A stretch of DNA of 7,719 nucleotides, from assembly GCA_017615135.1 (NCBI GenBank), contig JAGAAU010000161.1:1-7719 (forward strand), read 5' to 3'. The DNA is from Bacteroidales bacterium (GTDB lineage: Bacteria > Bacteroidota > Bacteroidia > Bacteroidales > UBA932). Below are positions 1-5,301 of the stretch, piece by piece. Each line of letters begins with the position of its first letter. Position 1 is the first letter of the stretch. The translations under genes and the position numbers were made by a program. The notes beneath the pieces were generated by a model, which was given only the letters and a program-made list of their open reading frames with translations, was not told the DNA's origin and did no database searches.

Positions 1-153
1 ATGAACCCGCACGACCACCCGATGGGTGGTGGTGAAGGCCGTGCTTCCGGTGGACACCCTCGTTCCCGTAAGGGTCTGCCCGCAAAGGGATACAAGACGC
101 GCAATCCCAAGGCAGCGTCCAACAAGTTCATTATTGAAAGAAGGAAGAAATAA
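1..153 (+). CDS. rplB: 50S ribosomal protein L2, C-terminal 50 residues (partial)
   Basis: L2 is a primary 23S rRNA-binding protein of the large subunit, close to the peptidyl transferase centre. Only the C-terminal 50 residues are present; the gene enters from the left edge already in frame and stops with TAA at 151-153. The visible part carries the conserved DHPMGGGEG loop near its start. Its first His aligns with the functionally important His229 of E. coli L2, and Met instead of the second His is, as I recall, the usual Bacteroidota form. The basic tail ending IIERRKK is the rRNA-binding extension. The next gene, rpsS, starts 12 bases later, so this is the S10 operon in its normal order (rplB-rpsS-rplV-rpsC). 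Identification is secure despite truncation. Confidence 0.97.
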   Translation: MNPHDHPMGGGEGRASGGHPRSRKGLPAKGYKTRNPKAASNKFIIERRKK

Positions 154-165
154 ACGGAATAGATT

Positions 166-438
166 ATGAGTCGTTCACTTAGAAAAGGTCCTTATATCCA
201 GGAAGCTCTGGAGAAGAAGATTCTTGCTATGAATGAAGGTAGCAAGGCCAAGGAGGTGGTCAAGACCTGGTCGAGAGCCAGCATGATCTCCCCTGATTTC
301 ATCGGCCATACCATCGCCGTTCATAACGGAAACAAATTTATTCCCGTTTATGTCACGGAGCAGATGGTTGGTCACAAACTCGGCGAATTTGCCCCTACCC
401 GTTTGTTCAGGGGTCACGCAGGTAACAACAAGAAGTAA
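166..438 (+). CDS. rpsS: 30S ribosomal protein S19
   Basis: S19 binds the head of the small subunit with S13, near the A site. The 90-residue product has the normal family length. It opens with the typical [11 protein letters not shown] and carries the S19 signature at about residues 54-78, from [10 protein letters not shown] through [10 protein letters not shown], ending in a basic tail. The ATG at 166 is the natural start because the conserved N-terminus begins there. No clear Shine-Dalgarno sequence precedes it, as is common in Bacteroidota. It lies 12 bases after rplB and 2 bases before rplV, so it is co-transcribed and probably translationally coupled to both. Nothing unusual is seen. 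Confidence 0.98.
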   Translation: MSRSLRKGPYIQEALEKKILAMNEGSKAKEVVKTWSRASMISPDFIGHTIAVHNGNKFIPVYVTEQMVGHKLGEFAPTRLFRGHAGNNKK

Positions 439-440
439 TC

Positions 441-857
441 ATGGGAAAGCGTAAAAGAGAAATGGCTGAACGCCTCAAGGAGGCAAAGAAGGCCACAGCA
501 ATTGCAAAGCTGAATGATGTTCCTACTTCCCCCCGCAAGATGCGCCTTGTTGCAGACACTGTAAGGGGAGTCGAAGTTAACCACGCCATAGACCTTCTGA
601 GGTTCTCCAAGAGGGAGGCTTCGGTGCGTCTGGAGAAACTCCTCCGCAGCGCAGTCGCCAACTGGGAAGCAAAGAACCCCGAAGAAGCGAAAGAGCTGGA
701 AAACGGCAATGTTTATGTTAAGACCATAATGGTAGGCGAAGGGCGTACGCTCAAGCGCATCCGGCCTTGTCCTCAGGGCAGGGCCGGCCGCATCCGCAAG
801 CGCTCCAACCACGTCACCGTTATCCTCGATGTTAAAAAACCGGTAGAGAACAATTAA
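441..857 (+). CDS. rplV: 50S ribosomal protein L22
   Basis: L22 binds several 23S rRNA domains, and its long beta hairpin lines the constriction of the nascent peptide exit tunnel. The product is 138 residues, longer than the 110 of E. coli because of a charged N-terminal extension (about residues 1-22) of the kind I recall in Bacteroidota L22. The core begins at [13 protein letters not shown]. The hairpin tip reads [12 protein letters not shown] at about residues 108-119 and aligns with the E. coli segment containing macrolide-related positions. The Pro and GR are kept, while a Cys stands where E. coli has Arg; from memory Bacteroides also lacks that Arg. It sits 2 bases after rpsS and 1 base before rpsC, a tightly coupled operon arrangement. 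Confidence 0.98.
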   Translation: MGKRKREMAERLKEAKKATAIAKLNDVPTSPRKMRLVADTVRGVEVNHAIDLLRFSKREASVRLEKLLRSAVANWEAKNPEEAKELENGNVYVKTIMVGEGRTLKRIRPCPQGRAGRIRKRSNHVTVILDVKKPVENN

Positions 858-858
858 T

Positions 859-1608
859 ATGGGACAGAAAACAAATCCTATCAGCAACAGAATCGGCATC
901 ACCCGTGGTTGGGACTCTAACTGGTGTGGTGGAAACTACGCGGAGAAGATAGCGGAAGACTACGAGATCCGCAAGTATCTCGGTGCCCGTCTTGCAAAGG
1001 CCAGCCTGAGCAAGATCGTTATCGAGAGAACCCTTAAACTCGTTACGGTTACAATCTATGCAGCCCGTCCCGGTTTCGTTATCGGAAAGGGCGGCCAGGA
1101 GGTTGAAAACCTGAAGAACGAGCTTAAGAAGGTCACCGGAAAGGAAGTGCAGATCAATATCTACGAGGTTAAGCGCCCCGAGGTGGACGCCCACATCGTG
1201 GCCGACAATATCGCCCGTCAGATCGAGGGCCGTGTATCCTACAGGCGCTCCATCAAGATGGCTATCGCCAACACCATGAGGGTTGGTGCAGAAGGCATCA
1301 AGATTCAGATCAGCGGTCGTGTAGGCGGCGCGGAAATGGCACGTTCCGAGATGTATAAGGAAGGACGTACCCCTCTGCACACCTTCAGGGCAGACATAGA
1401 CTATGCTCTGGCGGTTGCCAACACCAAGGTCGGTACACTCGGCATCAAGGTTTGGATATGCAATGGCGAGCGTTACGGCAAGCAGGATCTTACTCCTGCA
1501 GCTCTTGCCGCAGCCAACTCCCAGGCATCCGGTCAGATGCGTTCCGGCCGCGGCGAGCGTGGCGGAAGGCGCGATCATCGCGGACCCCGCAGAGACAACC
1601 AGAAGTAA
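859..1608 (+). CDS. rpsC: 30S ribosomal protein S3
   Basis: S3 forms part of the mRNA entry channel of the small subunit. The 249-residue product begins [20 protein letters not shown], which is the canonical S3 N-terminus, and the gene starts 1 base after rplV. The KH type II domain lies around residues 60-115 with its nucleic-acid loop GKGG (in VIGKGGQEV). The C-terminal domain includes the signature [20 protein letters not shown] and [17 protein letters not shown] Gly/Arg-rich tail of about 25 residues ends the protein, making it a few residues longer than the Bacteroides homologue as I remember it. In most bacteria rplP follows directly; here a terminator does, so rpsC is the last gene of this transcription unit. 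Confidence 0.98.
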   Translation: MGQKTNPISNRIGITRGWDSNWCGGNYAEKIAEDYEIRKYLGARLAKASLSKIVIERTLKLVTVTIYAARPGFVIGKGGQEVENLKNELKKVTGKEVQINIYEVKRPEVDAHIVADNIARQIEGRVSYRRSIKMAIANTMRVGAEGIKIQISGRVGGAEMARSEMYKEGRTPLHTFRADIDYALAVANTKVGTLGIKVWICNGERYGKQDLTPAALAAANSQASGQMRSGRGERGGRRDHRGPRRDNQK

Positions 1609-1628
1609 TTTATAATTACGAATTGCAG

Positions 1629-1666
1629 AAGACCGGTTTCGGATTAATCTGGAACCGGTCTTTTTT
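1629..1666 (+). terminator. Intrinsic terminator after rpsC
   Basis: A 10-bp stem pairs 1631-1640 (GACCGGTTTC) with 1651-1660 (GGAACCGGTC) with one T-G wobble and a 10-base loop. It is followed at once by six T (1661-1666). Two preceding A (1629-1630) can extend the pairing into the T run. This is a textbook Rho-independent terminator 20 bases after the rpsC stop. It closes the truncated S10 operon. Confidence 0.93.
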
Positions 1667-1671
1667 CCAAA

Positions 1672-2211
1672 ATGAAGTCATTTTTCCGCATATTCTCCTT
1701 GATTTTACTGCAGGCTTTAGTGCTGCAGTTGGTTTCCTGTAAACACGGAAATCCTTCTCCCGAAGAGACTTCCGGTGCAGAAGACCCGGTAGAGGTGGTT
1801 GTGGCAGTGGAGGATTTTAAGCTGGCGGGAAACAACTCTTCATTTTCAGACTATGTTGGAAAGGGGCGCTTTACCCTCGTGTATTTCTGGGCAAGCTGGT
1901 CCAAGCCTTCTGTGAGGCAGCTCTCCAGGTTCGAGGATTTCAGGCAGCAGTGTCTGGATGCCGGCGCGGAGCTGGATTTTCTAAGCATTGCAGTGGGAGA
2001 CAGCGCTGGAATTGCCGTCCCCCTTGCATTGGAGAAGGCTCCGGATATCACCGCCCTTTCCTGCAGTTCCACCCTGCCGGTTGAACTGTATTCCCTCCAA
2101 AGCCTTCCTCAGGTCGTGCTTTTCGGCCCGGACGGCACCCTGCTGAAGCGTGATGCCGGCTGGCGGGCTTTGTACAAGGCCATTCTGCAAAGCTGTGGAA
2201 GTCAGGAATAA
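1672..2211 (+). CDS. Thioredoxin-fold (TlpA/AhpC-like) lipoprotein lacking the CxxC motif
   Basis: A 179-residue predicted lipoprotein. The start at ATG 1672 is fixed by the signal peptide: a basic N-terminus, a hydrophobic stretch at residues 7-21, and a lipobox LVSC with Cys23 as the lipidation site. A low-complexity acidic linker (about 24-45) leads into a thioredoxin-like domain. The segment FTLVYFWASWSKPSVRQL (67-84) matches the TlpA/AhpC active-site strand and helix. Both redox cysteines are replaced by serine, so WCxPC has become WSKPS (Ser77, Ser80). The later cis-proline region is intact (SLPQVVLFGPDG, Pro146). Remaining cysteines (94, 131, 175) are not in a CxxC. It should sit at the periplasmic or outer membrane face. 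A thiol-disulfide exchange role is unlikely unless another residue substitutes; scaffold or binding roles are open. Its end overlaps uvrC by 17 bases. Confidence 0.85.
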   Translation: MKSFFRIFSLILLQALVLQLVSCKHGNPSPEETSGAEDPVEVVVAVEDFKLAGNNSSFSDYVGKGRFTLVYFWASWSKPSVRQLSRFEDFRQQCLDAGAELDFLSIAVGDSAGIAVPLALEKAPDITALSCSSTLPVELYSLQSLPQVVLFGPDGTLLKRDAGWRALYKAILQSCGSQE

Positions 2212-4003
2212 AATCGCCCTCCTTCCGCATTCTCCGGGTGTGTACCGTTATTACGACGCATCCGGAAATGTTATTTATGTAGGTAAGGCCAAAGACCTGA
2301 ACAAAAGGGTTGCCCAGTATTTCACGGACCCTTCCCGCCTGAATGTAAAAACCCGTCTGCTGGTTTCCAAAATCGCAGATGTGCAGTATTCGGTGGTAGA
2401 CAGCGAGTCCGATGCCCTGCTGCTGGAAAATAACCTTATAAAGCAGTATAAGCCGCGCTACAACATCCTCCTGAAGGATTCCAAGACCTATCCATGGATC
2501 TGTGTAACTGCCGAGCCCTATCCCAGGGTATTCCTGACGCGCCGGGTGGTCCGCGACGGCTCCCGCTATTTCGGCCCATACAGTTCTGCCACACATGCCC
2601 GGGTGCTGCTGGATTTCTTTCGTGCCAACTGGCCCCTGCGTTCCTGTAAGTACAAGATTGATTCGGAGGCCCTGCTCAGGCGCAAGTTCCGTCCCTGCCT
2701 TGACATGCAGATTGGGCGGTGCCGGGGCTGCTGCACCGGGGCAATCTCGGTAGAGGAGTACGGAGCTATGATAGACGAGATAGTCCATCTTCTGGAAGGT
2801 GGTGTGAACGATGTTGTCAAACGCTATCGCCAGATTATGCAGGAGGCTGCAGACCGCCTGGACTTCGAGACCGCGCAGGCTTGTAAACTCCGTATCGAAG
2901 CTCTCGGCTCGCATTATTCAAAATCTGTCATCAGCGCTGCCAGGGACGTATCTGCCGATGTGTTTTCCCTGGTTTTCGACGGGGCGGAGGCTTTCGGTAA
3001 TTTTCTCAGGGTTCGCGGCGGCGCGGTGGTCCAGTCTCTGAATCTCGGGTTCAAGATGAACATAGAAGAGGAGCAGCCGGCGGTTATGAGCGAATTCCTC
3101 GCAGAAATCCATTCCAAATTCGGGGAGCTTTCGCGCGAGGTAATAGTTCCTTTCCTGCCGGATACCATGTTCGACGGTTCCGAGTTCAAAATCCCGGTTC
3201 GCGGAGATAAGCTGGCGCTGCTGAGCCTGAGTATGAAAAATGCCAGGGAGTTCAGGTTCAATTCGATGAAAATTAAGGAGCACACCAATCCCGAGGAGTA
3301 CCGGGAGAGTGTGCTGGAAGACATACGCAAGGCGCTGGGAATGACCGAGCTGCCCAGACACATGGAGTGTTTCGACAATTCCAATATTATGGGTACGAAC
3401 CCCGTGGCTGCCTGTGTGGTGTTCCGGAACGCCGAGCCGGCAAAATCAGATTACCGGCGCTTCAAGATTAAAACGGTGGTTGGCGCGAACGACTATGCTT
3501 CGATGAAGGAGATAGTGAACCGCAGATATTCCAGGATGCTGGCCGAGAACCCGGACGACCTGCCTCAGCTCATAATTATCGACGGCGGCAAGGGACAGCT
3601 GAATTTTGCATGGCAGGCGCTTTGCGAACTGGGGATTCAGGATAAACTCACCGTTGTAGGGCTTGCAGAGAGGATGGAGGAGGTTATCCGGATAGGAGAC
3701 CCTTATCCGTTGTTTCTGGACCGTAATTCCGGAGCATTCAAGGTGATAACCTATATCCGGGACGAGGCGCACCGCTTCGGCATCACTTTCCACCGCAATC
3801 TGCGCAGTAAGACTGCCTTGCAGTCTGCGCTTACAGAAATCAAGGGAGTGGGCCCCCGCACAGAGGAGCGCCTGCTGATGCACTTCGGTAGTGTTGCCCG
3901 CATCGCCGCTGCCCCTCTCGATGAAATCGCCGCCCTGACCGGCCCTGCCCTGGCTACACGTATCCGGGATGCCCTAAATCAGAATCCTGATGACAACCGA
4001 TAA
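2195..4003 (+). CDS. uvrC: Excinuclease ABC subunit C (UvrC)
   Basis: UvrC makes both incisions around DNA lesions in nucleotide excision repair, acting on UvrB-DNA complexes in the cytoplasm. From GTG 2195 the product is 602 residues, normal for the family. Domains in order: GIY-YIG nuclease (about 15-95; GVYRYYD, VIYVGKAKDL, Glu78 in LLLENN); a cysteine cluster at 151, 168, 176 and 180 matching the Fe-S ligands; a UVR domain (about 206-241) for UvrB contact; and an RNase H-like endonuclease with Asp394 (MECFDNS), Asp433 (NDYASM), Asp463 (IIIDGGKGQL) and His526 (RDEAH), the full 5'-incision set. Tandem helix-hairpin-helix motifs follow from about 545. GTG 2195 is preferred because family homology starts a few residues later (LLPHSPGVY). 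ATG 2153 is in frame, but the extra residues only shadow the upstream gene. It is probably coupled to the preceding lipoprotein gene by the 17-base overlap. The stop TAA lies inside the left arm of the downstream inverted repeat. Confidence 0.97.
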   Translation: MEVRNKIALLPHSPGVYRYYDASGNVIYVGKAKDLNKRVAQYFTDPSRLNVKTRLLVSKIADVQYSVVDSESDALLLENNLIKQYKPRYNILLKDSKTYPWICVTAEPYPRVFLTRRVVRDGSRYFGPYSSATHARVLLDFFRANWPLRSCKYKIDSEALLRRKFRPCLDMQIGRCRGCCTGAISVEEYGAMIDEIVHLLEGGVNDVVKRYRQIMQEAADRLDFETAQACKLRIEALGSHYSKSVISAARDVSADVFSLVFDGAEAFGNFLRVRGGAVVQSLNLGFKMNIEEEQPAVMSEFLAEIHSKFGELSREVIVPFLPDTMFDGSEFKIPVRGDKLALLSLSMKNAREFRFNSMKIKEHTNPEEYRESVLEDIRKALGMTELPRHMECFDNSNIMGTNPVAACVVFRNAEPAKSDYRRFKIKTVVGANDYASMKEIVNRRYSRMLAENPDDLPQLIIIDGGKGQLNFAWQALCELGIQDKLTVVGLAERMEEVIRIGDPYPLFLDRNSGAFKVITYIRDEAHRFGITFHRNLRSKTALQSALTEIKGVGPRTEERLLMHFGSVARIAAAPLDEIAALTGPALATRIRDALNQNPDDNR

Positions 4004-4144
4004 GTTACTTCAATTTTCAGACTACGCCCCTCCGGGGCTATCCCTCCCATCCGTCATTGCCGGCCTGACCGGCAATCTCCTGATGGGCCCCTCCCACTCA
4101 CGACTGCGTGGGCGCAGACGGTCTTGAAATTGAAGCAACTTATC
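3999..4144 (+). repeat. Structured palindromic element with inverted arms and three hairpins
   Basis: The arms at 3999-4022 and 4121-4144 are inverted copies matching at 21 of 24 positions by eye; one arm starts GATAAGTTACTTCAATTT and the other ends AAATTGAAGCAACTTATC. Between them are three GC-rich hairpins. A pairs GCCCC 4026-4030 with GGGGC 4034-4038. B pairs ATTGCCGG 4056-4063 with CCGGCAAT 4069-4076 inside a second stem, CCCATC 4046-4051 with GATGGG 4082-4087. C is CTGCG 4104-4108 with CGCAG 4113-4117, extended at 4101-4120. As RNA this would fold as a long closing stem around a multibranch loop. No transposase, no T run and no clear target-site duplication are seen. It could be a dispersed palindromic repeat or MITE-like element, or a structured leader of pnuC. 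The structure is certain; its role is not. Confidence 0.75.
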
Positions 4145-4156
4145 TTAACAAATGCT

Positions 4157-4930
4157 ATGAACGAGAAAAAGTTTAACAAGTGGTTTAGCCTGTTTATTCT
4201 GATTGGGATGGCGGTTGCAGTAACCTGTGCTACGGCTTTGAAGTTAGTCAATGCCGATGGTACTGCGCGTACTCTGCTGCTGGTATCGGCTTTTGGAGCC
4301 CTGATGGGGGTGCTCAGCGCCGTCTGTTCGGCCAACGGGAAAATAATCACCTTCCTCTTCGGTCTGCTGGATGTGTCGGTTTACGGTGCGGTCTGCTTTT
4401 TCAACTGGCGAAACGGCGGCCCCGGCCTCGGCAATGCCCTTCTGCATTTTCTTTATTTCGTTCCGATGCAGTTCGTCGGCTTTGCCCAGTGGCGCAGGCG
4501 CGGCCGTAACAAGGCCGGCAGCGTTAAGGCCAGAAGGCTCAAACCTCGCGGTGCTCTTCTGTTCACGCTGTCTTTTTTTGCGGCAACCATAATTGTATAT
4601 TTCGTGCTTCTGCAGTTCGACCGTTCCGGCGCCGAGACTTTCCTTCGATGGGCAGTGCTGCTGGATGCCCTCCCGCTGGTGTGCAATGTGCTCGGGCAGC
4701 TGCTCTTGTCTACCGCATATGCCGAGCAGTGGATTTTCTGGATTGGCGTAAATGTGTTTTCAATTGCAATGTGGTCTGTTACCCTTGCAGGTCATCCGGA
4801 TTCTTCCTATGCGGTGATTTATATCATCAAATACTGCTTTTATCTGGCCAATTCGTCCAATGGACTCAGAATCTGGCTTAAGCTCAGCAAAGATTCCGAC
4901 GCTGTGACCGAAGTTTTGGAAAATGAATAA
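4157..4930 (+). CDS. pnuC: PnuC-family nicotinamide riboside (or related vitamin) transporter
   Basis: PnuC proteins are inner-membrane facilitators that take up nicotinamide riboside for NAD synthesis; relatives (PnuT) carry thiamine. The 257-residue product has about seven hydrophobic segments (near residues 10-30, 38-57, 62-84, 92-111, 133-153, 163-185, 192-212, with a weaker one at 218-232). Family marks are GALMGVLSAVCSANGKI (47-63), FVPMQFVGFAQW (101-112) with a following basic loop, and EQW then WIGVN at 195-199, which fits the PnuC WxxxN motif. ATG 4157 is chosen. A TTG at 4124 is in frame, but it lies in the inverted-repeat arm and adds residues with no family counterpart. No TPP riboswitch motif precedes it and no thiamine or NAD gene is adjacent, so the substrate is not settled by context. 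The acpP promoter overlaps its last codons. Confidence 0.92.
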   Translation: MNEKKFNKWFSLFILIGMAVAVTCATALKLVNADGTARTLLLVSAFGALMGVLSAVCSANGKIITFLFGLLDVSVYGAVCFFNWRNGGPGLGNALLHFLYFVPMQFVGFAQWRRRGRNKAGSVKARRLKPRGALLFTLSFFAATIIVYFVLLQFDRSGAETFLRWAVLLDALPLVCNVLGQLLLSTAYAEQWIFWIGVNVFSIAMWSVTLAGHPDSSYAVIYIIKYCFYLANSSNGLRIWLKLSKDSDAVTEVLENE

Positions 4931-4945
4931 TAATGACTAACTTTG
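4915..4945 (+). promoter_or_regulatory. Bacteroidota-type promoter for acpP
   Basis: The -7 element TAACTTTG at 4938-4945 is an exact match to the Bacteroidota consensus TAnnTTTG. A TTTG at 4915-4918 provides the -33 element with a 19-base spacer, within the usual range. Transcription would start near 4950-4955, giving an AT-rich leader of about 35-40 bases before acpP. The promoter overlaps the end of pnuC. Confidence 0.85.
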
Positions 4946-4989
4946 CACACCTTAAACGAAAATATTAACAAATTATATTATATATCATT

Positions 4990-5232
4990 ATGGATTACGC
5001 TGAAATTTCAAAGAAGGTGCACGCCATCATCGTTGATAAGCTGGGTGTTGAGCCCTCCGAGGTAACAGAGGACGCGAATTTCACCAATGACCTTGGTGCA
5101 GATTCACTGGATACCGTAGAGCTTCTTATGGAGTTCGAGAAGGTTTTCGGAATCAAGATTCCCGATGAGGAAACCAGCACAATTGCAACCGTGAAGGATG
5201 CAATCGACAAGGTGGCGGAAAAACTCGCATAA
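4990..5232 (+). CDS. acpP: Acyl carrier protein
   Basis: ACP carries growing acyl chains on a 4'-phosphopantetheine arm during type II fatty acid synthesis in the cytoplasm. The 80-residue acidic product has the normal length and the canonical attachment motif GADSLD, with Ser39 as the modified residue, followed by [20 protein letters not shown] (recognition helix II and helix III). ATG 4990 is the only sensible start. The leader is A/T-rich without a Shine-Dalgarno sequence, typical of highly expressed Bacteroidota genes. It has its own promoter and terminator, so it appears to be monocistronic. In many bacteria fabF follows acpP, but here the next gene is convergent and unrelated. Confidence 0.98.
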   Translation: MDYAEISKKVHAIIVDKLGVEPSEVTEDANFTNDLGADSLDTVELLMEFEKVFGIKIPDEETSTIATVKDAIDKVAEKLA

Positions 5233-5253
5233 GTTTTATACACTGATTGTTTA

Positions 5254-5285
5254 GGAGGATGTCCATTTCGGGCATCCTTTTTTTT
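5254..5285 (+). terminator. Intrinsic terminator after acpP
   Basis: A stem pairs AGGATGTCC (5256-5264) with GGGCATCCT (5270-5278), containing one T-G wobble and a 5-base loop. It runs into eight T (5278-5285). It lies about 25 bases after the acpP stop. On the opposite strand the hairpin is not followed by a T run, so it serves mainly the + strand. Confidence 0.92.
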
Positions 5286-5301
5286 GTCCCTGGAGGGGTT
5301 G

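Noticed and set aside
832..1578. 248-codon frame on the - strand over rpsC
   Set aside because: It lies antisense to a certain ribosomal protein gene, with no family resemblance.
2150..2194. Upstream starts for uvrC (GTG 2150, ATG 2153)
   Set aside because: The added 14-15 residues only shadow the lipoprotein codons, and UvrC homology begins just after GTG 2195.
2048..2914. 288-codon frame on the - strand over the lipoprotein/uvrC junction
   Set aside because: It is antisense to two better supported genes and has no recognisable motif.
4112..4150. Bacteroidota promoter directly before pnuC
   Set aside because: The best candidate, TATCTTAA at 4141-4148, fails the TTTG part of the consensus and has no TTG at the right spacing.
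4124..4156. TTG 4124 as the pnuC start
   Set aside because: It falls in the inverted-repeat arm and adds 11 residues before a good ATG, with no family counterpart.
4004..4156. TPP or other known riboswitch before pnuC
   Set aside because: The CUGAGA and CCUGAUC-type core motifs are absent, and no other class was recognisable by eye.
5254..5285. Bidirectional terminator also serving the DUF4270 operon
   Set aside because: On the - strand the stem is followed by CCTAAACAA rather than a T run, so it does not qualify as an intrinsic terminator in that direction.
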